Positions 45,968-58,700 of a DNA stretch of 64,000 nucleotides are shown here, piece by piece. The notes beneath the pieces were generated by a model. That model was not told where the DNA came from, did not search any database, and saw nothing but the letters and a program-made list of their open reading frames with translations. Location: NCBI GenBank assembly GCA_006176705.1, contig QRFJ01000057.1, positions 1,909,178-1,973,177 on the forward strand, written 5' to 3'. A program made the translations under genes and the position numbers. Positions within the stretch are counted from its first letter, which is position 1. Every line of letters begins with the position of its first letter. This DNA is from Cocos nucifera (lineage: Eukaryota; Streptophyta; Magnoliopsida; Arecales; Arecaceae).

Positions 45968-46727
45968 TTCAACTTGACATGAACCCACATAATTACCAGC
46001 TTGATTTTAAAGCATTTTTCTGTTCCAAAACCACTGGAACTCGGTGAAGAGCAACTGTTCGGCACTGATACAGTTTAACAACGCTACTTAAAGGAAGCTT
46101 GGTTCAGCAAGTTTAGATGAGTGCTGCTAGAGAAACCCAAAGATGACACTTGACGCGCCGTTGGGGAGAATGCTGATAACCCAAGGTGGGCATGATGGTA
46201 CTTTGGGTAAACAGCACTAATCCGAGGTCCAGATGAGGAAGGCCAATGTGCCCGGGGCCCATCATGTTGCGCTTTATTTTTTATTATCGAAACTTTATGC
46301 TGGCTTCTCTCTCTCTCTCTGTTTTCCCTTCCATAGCTCGAGGACGCGACATATTGGAAGCATCCCTCCTTGCCACGCAAACAAAAGCATCCCTAATTTA
46401 TATATTCCATTGCTTTTTTCACGCGCCAACGGCATCCTTGTTATAAAAAAACTCTTATTTGAAAATATCAGCCTATTGAGTTGATCATTGTCATTAATAA
46501 GTTGCATCTGCTTCCAGCAGGCCCCGTAGAGTACTTTTTCTCAACTAATCCCAACTAGCAAAAATATTTGTGGGCAAAGTTCATCCCTAACTAACCGTTG
46601 GCCCGGCTAATGCAAATAGCAATTTCATGAAAATATTTATATAATTTAGTAGGATATTCATGTAAAAAAATCTCATTAAACAAATCATGAATTATCTATC
46701 TTAGAGACTTTGAAAGAAATTACATAT

Positions 46728-47170
46728 TGTTGCGGATGAAATCCGCCAATTGAGATCAATTTATCATCGGGCCCATCCAAGATTGAGATGATGGAGCCAC
46801 ATCAAGTGTCAATTTGATTGAGCCACACCTGGTGAAGCCCACAACTAACAACCTCGATAAAGAAGAAGTGGTGGAGATTCCTCCCTCAACAAAAGATTGG
46901 AATGTGATCTAATGGCTTGTAAAGCTAAGCTTGATAAATGCACAGATTTCGGCTAGCGGTCTACGAGCATGCAAAAGAGATACGAAAAGGATCCTCTGAT
47001 AAGAACAAGCAACCTAAGAGAAGAGCAATCCCTATAGAAAGAGGAGGAAAGAGAACTCTCTCCACTTTTCAGCTCCCACGATCTCTCTTTTCTAAGGCTC
47101 CGACTAATTTAAGCATCAGAAGGTCCATCATCGGAGCACCCCCAATGAGTATCGATTTTCTTTGTAGGTA
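46728..47170 (+). repeat. Possible LTR fragment of another element family
   Basis: It begins TGTTGCGGATGAAATCCGCC and later has TAATTTAAGCATCAGAAGG followed by CGATTTTCTTTGTAGGT, which resembles the U5 region of plant Ty3/gypsy LTRs. I could not find a matching partner, a clear end or target duplications. Confidence 0.3.
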
Positions 47171-48234
47171 CACTCTAGCATCATGAATAATGGATAGCGT
47201 CCAACTCCATCCATATCGGTATCTTTCTAGAGTTTTGTAGCAATACATATCAATATAGGAATACATAGAGGTTATTTTTAAAATATTTTTAACAATAAAG
47301 TTTTCAAAAGATCATAAAGAATAAAATAAAATATGTTCATTTTTCTTTTTCCAAAGATAAAATAATTTTTACAAAAGTAATTATTAAAATATAAAATATT
47401 AGAATATGAATCAAATGAATATATATGAATAAGTACATATTGTAGCTTGATGATTGAGGGTTTGCCATCCAAACCAGACATCATTGGTTTGAATCTTAGG
47501 TTATATAGTTTATTTTTGAGAATTTTTTACCAGATATCCAGAGTTGGATTTGAACAATGTTTAATAATTCAATATTTTATCCGGATAGAATAAGATTTAT
47601 AAATAAAGATCCGAATCCGAACCCAATTGGATATCAAAATTTCTATCCACTTCGAACACGTGTGCAGCAAACTCCTTTTTTGAGTTACTTGCCTGCTCTC
47701 CACATGGACTCACTACCTTGTAATTTCCCAATGTCATGGCTGTACATGCTAGTGTTTCTAACCATTTGTGAAGGACCGTATGGAACGAAGATATGAACAA
47801 GGTGCCCTCTAGTTGAAACATTCTGTTTGAGATTAAATGGTTTCAAGATTTAATTGGGTTTGGATCCGTGGTCAAGAGCCTTGGTGTGCGTCAATTCAAG
47901 TCATATTCTTAAGCAGGATGTCAAAACACAGCTTCTTGCTTCTTTCCCCGTCTCCATTTATCAACTAGCTAGTAGCTGTCGACTAGATATCGTACTCCAC
48001 TGATTAATATTCAAAACATGTTCATACTAAAACAATTATAGTTTTTATTCTGTTTGCTGAATCACTTGCACTATCATAGATCCAAAGACTTCGCTTCAAA
48101 TCCGTGGATTCGTCAGCAATGATAAGACCAAGCACCGATGCATCAAGAAATTTGACACTGCCATATTTTACGTTTTTCTTTTTGCGGGAATGCTGTTTGT
48201 TGGACTCATCGACTCAGCATCCTGGTTTGATGTC

Positions 48235-48793
48235 TGATAGTCGGGGCGGATTAATCGGGTGCCAGCCGACCAAATTCTATGGTCGACCGACCGATCGACG
48301 AATCGATGACTGCTTTCAATCGATCATCAATCGACTTATCGATTTTCGACCGTCAACTCTTTAACAATAATTAATCAAAAATTTTTAACTAAATGGAACA
48401 ACTCAAATGGAGGGACAATATCGAAAATATCAATCGGATGCCGATATATGATCGATGTGGCCGACATATAATCGGCATAACCTAAATTTTCAATGTAGAA
48501 TGCACGTAATGATCTCTCCACGATCATATAATGAGCATTAATTATTCTCTTAATATCGAAATAAGTGAGACCTCATGATTTTCGTCCGTTACGGATGATT
48601 ACCACTACATTCATCTATAAAAAGAAAGTAAATCAAGTATATGGGTAAGAAAATTCTGTGCTAAACTCTATCTCATTCTATTTTAACTATCCTATTCATC
48701 AATCCTCTACTGACTTAGGCATCGAAGGGTTTTGTCGGAAATATTTTTGATCAACGTAAATTATTTTTACAGGTAATCTTTTTTCCGACGACA
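48235..48793 (+). mobile_element. Solo LTR of a second gypsy-type family, flanked by GATGT
   Basis: It runs from TGATAGTCGGGGCGGATTAA to TTTTCCGACGACA, with the short inverted ends expected of an LTR. GATGT is found on both sides (48229-48233, then one extra C, and 48794-48798). Inside are a CTATAAAAAGAAAG TATA-type box (about 48616) and ACTGACTTAGGCATCGAAGG, a motif common in gypsy U5 regions. No internal coding sequence is attached on either side. Confidence 0.65.
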
Positions 48794-49590
48794 GATGTAT
48801 GCTGCAATACTATTGTTTTTTAACTCAAAATTTGATTATGGATTATTTTGGTGCTTTCCTTCGCATAAATCCAACACGATAAATTTGGTCGTTGGGATGT
48901 ACAGGTCTCTGTGAAATGGATATTGGATCATAGGCAGTTGGCACTCCTATGGTCTTGCTTCTGCGTTGTTAATTGGCATGCCCAACAGTATGAATGGGTT
49001 TTAATCCTTGAAGCTCGCTGGAGGAGCGTGATTCCATGCGTACCGAAGGACATCTAAAAGCATAAACAATCTGGACTTGAGCAGTATTTCACATGCTGCA
49101 GCTATATTTATTTATTATTATTACTTTTTTTTTTTGCCCCTCGATTGCTTCTCACAGGCTTCATTTAATCATGGTAGTTTCGGTGCAGGAGAAATTCGAC
49201 GGAAGCTTGCTGAATCCAGAAAATCCTTCAACTCGGAGGATTCAAATTTTCCCCCTACATAGCATGTTTCAGTGCTTGCAACCCAAATATTCTCTTCGTA
49301 ATTTTCATGGCGATTCACGTTGAAACCTAGGTTTGCAAATTCACACATGCATCAGTTTATTGTTCTAACCCTAAGGCAATTCATTAATCCGGCAGCCACG
49401 TGAATCATAAATACTTAAGACTGGCTATATCCAAAAAGAGGAGGTCGAAGAGGTCCTCACTCGAACACTGAAAACCGAGTTACGAGAATTTTGATTTTAG
49501 TTCACAAGCTACGCATTGGCATTGTCATCATGGCGTCATAACCACACATCCATTCTGCATCTTAATAAAATTCTCTCAAGAGTTCATTAG

Positions 49591-49596
49591 TTTATT
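49591..49596 (-). terminator. Candidate poly(A) signal of the LACS gene
   Basis: AATAAA on the minus strand, 163 nt after the stop codon. Confidence 0.35.
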
Positions 49597-49758
49597 TAAT
49601 ATCTCATTGAAAATAATGTAATTATAGATTGCAGATTCTCCAAAAATAAGCTGTATTGAAGAACAAAACTAGATCGTACACAGCGTAGGGTGGTCCCACA
49701 TCAACAAGAAAAATAACTAAAGCTGCTGCATTTGTTCAAACCGAAAGCCTCTAGACTT

Positions 49759-52700
49759 TTAAGCATACAACTCGGCAAGATCATCAGCAAACGCCTTTCT
49801 AACGTTCTCTCTCTTCAGCTTGAGTGCAGCCGTGACGAGACCAGACTCAGGTGTCCATGGTTCGGAAAGCAATTTGATCTTGGATGGAATTTCAAACTTC
49901 TCCAAACGTGCTTGTTTTGCTGCCTGTACCATATCAGAACAAAACCAATAACTAATTTTATTCCTATTTTCCCATCATATAAATATTGGGAGCCACAAGT
50001 ACCAGAACACATCCCTACTAGCAGTTTCGTGGGTCATTTTAAATAAATATTATAAATGATGAGAAATCAACCATAAAGAAATCAGTTGCAGAAGACCAGA
50101 AAAATAAATAATGCTGAAAGAAAGATCGACAATGCCCTACAACCATATGATAGAGAATGCAAATGCAGTGATGGGGATCAGTAACAACAGAATATTTAGC
50201 AGAGCTCAGAACCAATGTGCAAACATCACATGTTAAAAAGAAAAGGGAAAATTCCTTAGCCTAAATAAAAACAAAAGGAATTGGTATTCTTGGCAGAAGA
50301 ATTCCCACTATCGTAAAATTTAGATTTCTCTTGAGACATTTGAGAGGTGGAACTGCTGTCCTCCATTACGAGGTTGTTAATTTAATTTCTTGCATGGCTG
50401 TCCAAGGCCCAAGGTGCATCAACACGCCAATATTTCTTAGAGCTTAAAGTGCAAGGTATAATGCAAGGCGGACGCCTTGATGGCCTTGACAAAGTAAGGT
50501 GCAAAAATGTCAGCATACATGCAAATAATAGTGAATACATGATTCTAACAATGAATTATCAATTTATGAGCATAACTACAAATAAAAGAAGCATTAGAAT
50601 TCAGACTTATACACATATCAGACGTGGCGTGTCAAATATCAAAATTTCAAATATAGCTGCGGGCATACAGCTGCAGCTGCACCTGAACTGAACAGGGGCT
50701 AGTTCTCTTTCTGCTGGATATAAACATGGCTGCAGGCCTGCAGCAGCAGAAAAGAAGAAGAAGAAGAAGAAGAAGATCAAAATTTCAAATATAGCTGCAG
50801 GCCTGCAGCTGCAGCTGCACCTGAAGAGCTAGTTCTCTTTCCGCTGCATAGAAACACGGCTGCAGGCCTGCAGCAGAAAAAAGAAGAAGACAACCACGAC
50901 GAAGAAGATCAAAATTTCAAATATAGCTGCAGGACTACAGCTTTAGCTGCAGCTGAAGAGGAGGACCTAGTTCTCTCCGCTGGACAGAAACATGGCTGCA
51001 GGCCTGCAGCTGAAGAAGAAGAAGAAGAAATTACCAGATGGAAGGATCAGAAAACCTTGTGCCTGGGCTTTTCTTCAACTAGCATAAAAAGGTGCGCTTT
51101 TGTGGCGTCCAAGCAAAGGGGGGCTCACCTTAAGGGTAGACAAGGTGGAAGGCCTGGGCCTTGCATAGGTTATGTCGCCTAGGCGCACCTTTGATAACAC
51201 TGATTTCTTGTGGCGAGACCCTTTTAGGATAGGCCACTTCTTTGAATTGTCACCTAAAGAAACTCCCATCAACTTAGTTCTTAGCGTAGACTGCTCCATT
51301 TAGCATTGCTATCCTCTCTTCTTTCAACAATATTTTTTTTGCATATTCTTAAAACTTTCTTTGAAAAAAAAGGAAGAAAGAAAGAAAGAAAGAAAATCTC
51401 AGCTAAATCCAAGATAGACCATATCATCAAGCTCTGCTATAATTATGAAACTTCAAAAACTGCTCCCACCATTATAAATTGAGATGGAAAATTGTCATAT
51501 GGTTGTCCTAGAGTGCATCAGTAGGGTCGCTATACATTATCCTAGGTGTATTAGCAGTGCATGGTAAGTTACCAAATAGGGTGTAGAAAACCAGCAGGTA
51601 TTTCATGTTTGGTAAGGCAGACTCATGGTCTGTTGGTTGTCATACTTCTAGGGATTCAATCAGGACATAAGAACAGGTTTTGCAGAAAAAAAGATGCTAC
51701 AGATAGATTAACTTTTCTTGTTTGCATCATGTGTCATTTTCTAAATTACAAAAATGACTAGTGTTGGTGCAGAATCTGATCGACGCCGGAACGAACTGGA
51801 GTGGAGGAGAACGAGGTCGCCGTCGGGGACCTGCAAAACAAAGTTCTGTCCGGAGTTGATGGTGGTGGCTCCGGCGGAACCCTTCGACGATCAAGTCAGC
51901 TCTTCTGGCCAACAGAAATGAAGTGCTCAGATGGAAGCTCGATAAAGTTTCGAAAAAGAGAAGAGAACTTAGAGTCTAGAGAAAATATATCTGAAGAGTC
52001 CCTTTTTATAGGCGGAGCTTGTAGCGGATTGATGATGACAGCTGCAGATACCTGATAGCGGGCCGCTCGAGGTCTGACGGAGTAAGTCATGGAAGGAGGC
52101 GCCGCCTGTAGCACCGCCTGCAGCAGATTGATGGTGACAGCCATTGCCGCCCGATAGCGGATCGCTGTCGCCTGCAGCGGACTGATAGTAACGACCGCAG
52201 CCGTCCGATACTGAGCCACTCGGGGCTGCATTGAGGGTTGAAGAGCTTTGATGTATATCCATTCCGGACGAGTTCGGACTCCTAAAAGAAATACGGCTAG
52301 AGAGGATCATCCGGGAGGAACGCTAGCTGAAGGCGTCCGGAAGGAGTTTGGCTCCCGTAGGCGTCCGACTGAAGGAGGGATCCGAAAGAAGTTCGGCTTC
52401 CGTAAGCGTCCGACTGAAGGAGAAGCTCAGGAGTTCGGCTCCTATAGGGATTCGACTAAAGAAGGAATCCAGGAGTCCGGCTCCCATAGAAGTTCGGCCG
52501 AAAGAGATGTCTGGGAGGAGTCCGACTCCTGAAGAAGTCCGACCGAAGGAGAAGTCTGGGAGAAGTTCGGCTCCTGGAGAGTTCGGTAGGAATTCGACCA
52601 TTGGGGAGGGGGTTCGACTGGGGCTCGGCCACTGAGAAGTTTGGCCGACTGAAGAGGTTCGGCTGGGGTTCGACCGTTGAGAAGTTTGGCCGGTTGAAGG

Positions 52701-55700
52701 AGTTCGGCTAAAATTTGGCCGTTGAAGCTCTTCCATGATTACCGGTTGCATTGGGCTAAGCGTCAGGCTAAACTTCGGTGGGAGCGGGGTTTATCCCCAA
52801 CAATAGTCCCCCCCACTTCTGAATTCGAAATTCGATGGAAGGGAGTACAAAAAGACGACTGCCAAAGTCCTCTTCAGGGCTCTGCACTAGTTCAGATTGA
52901 AGCTAGGGGAAGATCTTATCTCCAGCCAAGGTTGACGTTGGAGTTGAAGCTCGGAAGGATCTTATCTCCAACCGAGATTGAAGGAGATCTTATCTCCTGT
53001 TCATGTAGACGCTCGGGAAAGATTTTATCTCCAACCGAAGTTGAAGTTGAAGTTGAGGCTCGAAGGAGATCCCATCTCCAGCCGAGGTTGAAGGAGATCT
53101 CGTCTCCTGTTGACGCAGACGTTGAAGCTCGGGGGAGATTCTATCTTCAGCTAAGATTGAAGTTGAAGTTGAGGCTCGAAGGAGATCCCATCTCCAGCCG
53201 AGGTTGAAGTTTGAGCTCGGGAGAAATCTTATCTCCAGACGAGGTTGAAGGAGATCTCATCTCCTGTTATCGTAGAAGCTCGGACGCTCGGAAGAGATCT
53301 TATCTTTAGCCGAGGTTGAAGGAGATTTTATCTCCTATTGTCGTAGAAGCTCAGATGCTCGAGAAAGATCTTATCTCTAGCCGAGGTTGAGAAAGATCTT
53401 ATCTCCTATTATCGTAGAAGCTCGGATGCTCAAAGAGAGATCTTAAATCTCCTGTTGTCGTAGGAGCTCGGACGCTCGAAAAAGATCTTATCTCTAGTCG
53501 AGGTTGAAGGGATCTTATCTTCTATTGACGAAGAAGCTCGGATGCTCGGGAGAGATCTTATCTCTAGCCGAGGTTGAAGCTCAGGCACTTCGGGAGAGAT
53601 CTTATCTCTAGCGAGGTTTGGCTCGGCGCGCTCGGGAGAGATGTTATCTCGGCCGAGGTTGACTCGGTTGGAAGAGATCTTATCTCTGGCCGAGGTTGGC
53701 TCGGGTCGCTCGAAGAGATCTTATCTCCCGTTGGTTGGCTCGGGCGCTCGGGAGAGATCTTATCTCTGGCCGAGGTTGGCTCAACCTCGGATGCTTGGAA
53801 GAGATTTTATCTCTGGCCAAGGTTGAGGATCTTATCTTCTATTGACTCGGGCGCTCGGAAGAGATCTTATCTCCTGACCGAGGTTGAAGGACTTCGGCTT
53901 GCTCATGTTAGGACGAGGATTCTCCTTCCAGTTCCTAACGACGGCCACTATTGACTGCTTCTTTCCTATCATCACATAGTTTTTGCACCAAGAAATAATA
54001 ATTATTGAAATGGAAGAATTTTATTGAAGGAAAATTACTTGCAGTACATCCTCGAATTTTCTTATGTTTCAAGGATCATGGGAGCGTTGTTCCTCCTGAG
54101 CTCCTTCAGGCGGTAAGTTCTCGAGCCGGATGATCTCCTCTATTTTATACTAGCCTTCTCAATTTAGGGGCTTCCTCTGGGAGGCTGATGGCGGTTCGCG
54201 TCGAAGCACTAAGCCCCTTCTAGAGGTAGTGTTCGATGATACGGAAGGCGGTCAATCTTCCTTATTGTTTCCTTCCGTCATTTAGTGGTTCTGGCTATGA
54301 CAGCGCCCTTGGTCGATCTACTCTTACTTCAGACCTAGCGTCTGAAGGAATCGATCTAACCGACCTCTCCCTGATGAGATCCTTAATTTCGATTTCGTCT
54401 TGAAGCTAAATGCATTCTTCAATGTCGTGACTGTGGTCACGATGGTAGAGACAATACTTGCTTCGATCGCGCTTGTTTGGGGAAGATCGTAACTCTTCTG
54501 ATCTTGGTAGCTGGTTCTTAATTTCCATCAGAACTTGAGCTTTAAGAGCATTGAGGATGGCGTAGTTGTGGAACCTTCCGAGGAGAGGACTTCTTCGCAC
54601 CTTTCTATCGGAGCTTCCTTGATGACGAGCTCGAGGAGTTCGAGCTCGCTTGCGCTCAAGGGGAGTTTGTGAGCGCGGCCGAACTTCACTCGGCCCTCCA
54701 TCGACGGCGGATCTATTACACTCGTCCATCCGCCGCTCTCCTACGGTTTCTTCATCCTTCAACTTGAAGGCTTCTTCCGCGCGGACATATCTCTCGATCC
54801 GGACTAGCAGATCGGCAAAGTCCCTGAGGTACTTTTTCTTTAGGAAAAATAGTAAATCATTCTTCTGAAGACCGCCCTTGAGTGCGGCCATTGCAACAGA
54901 CTGGTTCAGATCCCGGACCTCCAATGCCGCAGCGTTAAATCGGATGACATAAGCCTGGATGGATTCCCACTCCTACTTGACATTCATCAGAAAAACCGAA
55001 CCTCGACGCGGACGTCGGCTGCTGACGAAGTGAGCCACGAACTGATGGCTCATCTGGTCAAAAGAGAAGATCGTACCTGACTTCAACGTCGAGTACCAGT
55101 TTCTTGCTGCTTCCTTTAAGGTAGATGGAAAAACTCGGCATAATATGACGTCTGGTGCGCCATGGAGTAGCATCATGGTCTGGAAGGCCTCCAGATGATC
55201 AACTAGATCGGAGGTTCCATCGTAGCCTTCAAATTGAGGGAGCTTGAAGTTCGACGGAACGAGCTCTTGCATAATTCGGAGGGAGAGGAGGATCGGTGCG
55301 GACGTCGTCATGATGAGCTGGGGCGACGCGGTCGAGCTCCTCAATCTGTCGGTCCATCTTCCGCAGTTTGTGATTGAGGACGTCGTCTCGGTCGCAGACC
55401 TTGGAGGGCTTCCAGCTACAGATGGAGAAGATTTTCTCTAGAGGAGAACCATGATCCAAACTTAGATCCTCTGCTCTCTGTTTTTCCTTCCCAACGGCGA
55501 CGGACATGCTAGCCCAAATGCTCTTCCTCGAGGCCGATTCCCGACATCCTGACGGTGGGTTTCCTGATGGAGTTGTCGTCGGGGGTTGCCGCATGGCCTG
55601 CACCATCTCGGTGAGGCCCTGAACCCGCTGCTTCAACAGGTTGAACTGCTCCGGATCTATCATGGCCACCGATGGAGGTGGAGGTTGAAGGACCGATAAT

Positions 55701-58700
55701 GGGGCAGGAGTGGATGGATCCGACTCGGATCTGACGGCGGATGCAGTAGATTTTCGGATAGTCGCCTTCTTTTGAGGCATTTCTTGAGATTGAGGAAGAG
55801 GGTGGAGACGAATCTTGGAGAAGGTCGACTGAGCACTCCTTTAAGAACAAGGGAGCCTCATCTGTTGGTGCAGAATCTGATCGACGCCGGGACGAGCTGG
55901 TGTGGAGAAGGACGAGGTCGCTGCCGAGGATCTGCAAAACAAAGTTCCATCCATAGTCGGTGGTGGTGGCTCCGACAGGACCCTCCGACGATCAAGTCAG
56001 CTCTTCTGGCCAATAGAAATGAAGTGCTCAGGCTTTAAGCTCTCTTCTCCTTCCCGAAACTCTGTCGAGCTCCTGCTTGAGCACTTCATTTCTATTGGCC
56101 AGAAGAGCTGACTTGATCATCGGAGGGTCCCGCCGAAGCCACCACTATCGACTCCGGACGGAATTTTGTTTTGCAGATCTCCGACGGCGACCTCGTCCTC
56201 CTCCACTCCAGTTCGTCCCGGCGTCGACCAGATTCTACACCAACAACTAGTATATCCCTTAAATCTGATTGGGAAAATTTAACCCCTACTAATAAACATG
56301 TAATAATAAACATGCATCAGCCCTAGTAACTTACCATACTTTTAAAATGAGAATTAAATAATAACATTTAATAACTTACAACCAGATTCTACAAAACTAG
56401 AAACCTTAAATTATGGTTGGAGGTAACAAGGATAGCTGTCCCAGTAAATCATACATGATGAAACCGAGGGAACCACCTTGCATTTAACATAGTTTATTAT
56501 AATTATTTGTAATAAATAATATAATAAGAAAAATAGAAAAATGCAAACCTCTACTAATGATCGATGTACTTCTTTGACAGTTTCCTCCTTTTGGCATAGA
56601 TCTGCAAAATCACTGCAAGCAATTCCCTGCTTCATAGCCCAATTTTGTACTGCTTGCTGTGCAGGCACCACAAGTGCGACACAGTAACTGTGAAAAGGAT
56701 CACAATGGAGCATGATGTTGTCAACGTAAGGGCTGGTAATGAGAACAGCTTCTACCTGTGAAGGAATAGTTATTTTGTGATAATAATGTGACTTTGCTAG
56801 CAATCTCAGTATCTGAAGAAGTTGGTTTGAAATCATATGACAGTCTACACAAATTTTCATACCTTCCCTAAAGAAACATATTCACCATGTTGGAGTTTCA
56901 CTATATCCTTCTTACGATCAACAATTTCAAGGCAACCATCAGGGTGAATACGCCCGATATCACCAGTATAAAACCATCTCATCCCCCTTTCATCAACCTT
57001 TGCAATAAGACATCAATACCAGGTGCTTAGCCTTGAATGAATTACATAAAACAGGTTTCCACGGAATTGCAGTAGCAATCTACCTTGTAAACCTCCTTTG
57101 TTTTCTCTTCATTTTTGAAATATCCTGGAGTTACATTTGGACCCCCAATAACTATTTCCCCTCGAGGCATTGGCACATCTGTAACTAAATATCCACCTTC
57201 TGGCCAATCAATCAGCTGATACATAGAAGTACCTTATGTTAATGATTGTGGATGTTTTACACTTAATAAGAGGAAAAACTATGTAAAGGATGTCTTTTCA
57301 GTCAATATACCTGTGTTCAGTGAAAAATAAGTATTCTTCATGTGGAATATAAGGAAACTTTATAATGTATTGGATAGTGATGCATATACAGTGAATGATA
57401 CAGATTTGAAATTATGCATGGAACCTCTTATCCATTGCCGTTCTCAATACTATCTAGTTGCTGTGACAAATGAGCTTCCACTGGCTACTTTTCAGAAAGC
57501 TTGAACATCCAGGGCAGCAAAGACACCGTTACCTCATCATGAGGTTGATTTTTTTGCCATGAGGTTTTAATAGGCTTTGATAAGAGCAACAAGAGTAGAA
57601 ATAGAACATGAATATTGCTAAAATTTAAAAGATGATTTCTTCTGATCTTTCAAGTGGTTCTTTTCCTCAAAACCACAAGAATATGTGGTTCTAATGCTAC
57701 AGTACTGTGAGAGGTAGTTTGGTCATTTTGCTAAGAGAAAGATGTACCAAAGGTTACAATGAGAATATTAAGAACATACACAAGTAATGAAGCGTAGAAA
57801 AAAATCATATACAAAACTAAAAGTTCTTCAATTGTCGTTGTCATATACTCTTAATGGATAAACTAACTACTAGGGGTTGCATTCATGGGGACTTACTCTT
57901 ATGCCACAGAGACACATTTTTGCCAACAATATATGATATAATGATAAAACAAATCCTGCTGAAAGTTGCCAATCTTTAGAAAATGAATAGCAATAAACAA
58001 TAAATGAATGAAAAATGAAGTCCATGAAAGAATGGATACTTTATAAAGTGGACTTCACGAAAACAAAGAACACGTAAAAGATCAGCATACATAAAGGCAT
58101 CATAAACTCTTATCCTTTCCTACCCCAAATAAAGATGTAATCATAGGAAAGCAGATAATAAAAGCATTAAAGAAACCATTAGCGATAGGAGGAACTAGTC
58201 ATGTCAAAACAATATCCTCAAAAAGCTACCATTGTCAAAATAATGAGAAAATAACATTCTTACCTTGATATATGAACAAGGAAGCGGAGCACCAACACGA
58301 CCAACAGATGTGTCATCATATTCAGAAAATGTTCCACCAGCACAAGTTTCAGTGAGACCATATCCTTGCCCTATCGGAGCCCTGGACATCATAAAGGTTC
58401 ACAGGCTTTAAGACACTACAGACATAAAAATGCAAATATGATTAGGTCAAATAATTAAATGAACCTTTATTGACTAGAAGCAGTCCCCGTTTACACATAA
58501 TTGATTAACTCAACATTTGAAGCTGCAATACTTCCAACCTCAGAGGGATTCAAACTTGAAAACTAGTAACATGTCTTGCTTAGTTTAGCAAGGTCACCTA
58601 TAAGAAAGCTGGTACCAAATCAGTTGGAAACCCAAAGTTTTTGCACTAAAAATGGATTTTCACACGTCCCATATCTTCTTCACAGAAGCATTATCTTAAA

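Larger units (their letters stand above)
42627..49758. other. Gene-poor intergenic region with repeats and LTR remnants
   Basis: No gene was recognised. The promoter of the 41867-42626 gene lies at its left end. It holds a small duplicated block (43450-43600, two copies of TTGCTATCGGT context), four tandem units at 44215-44880, a (TA)n run at 45942-45967, a possible LTR fragment from 46728, and a solo LTR at 48235-48793. The short frames at 45585-45914, 46233-46484 and 47557-47796 are unrecognised. Confidence 0.5.
51762..56245 (-). mobile_element. Non-autonomous Ty3/gypsy-like LTR retrotransposon, copy B, with palindromic 5' end
   Basis: A 4484-bp element on the minus strand in the last LACS intron, flanked by ACTAG. 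In element order (right to left): an inverted-repeat LTR piece (56245-55863), gag (55780-54406), a pol tail with a decayed GPY/F motif (54170-54108), one 115-bp-type unit (about 53945-53897), the GATAAG palindrome array (53890-52910), a purine tract, and a 3' LTR (52802-51762). It lacks protease, reverse transcriptase and most of integrase. The primer-binding-like sequence seen in copy A after the 5' LTR is missing here: the U5 end runs straight into GATGAGGCTCCC, a segment that lies about 30 bp further in within copy A. Gag is better preserved than in copy A. Confidence 0.88.

Noticed and set aside
52248..53207. Several plus-strand frames of 80-160 codons
   Set aside because: They read through LTR U3 repeats and the GATAAG palindrome array of copy B, which is encoded on the other strand; repetitive residues only.
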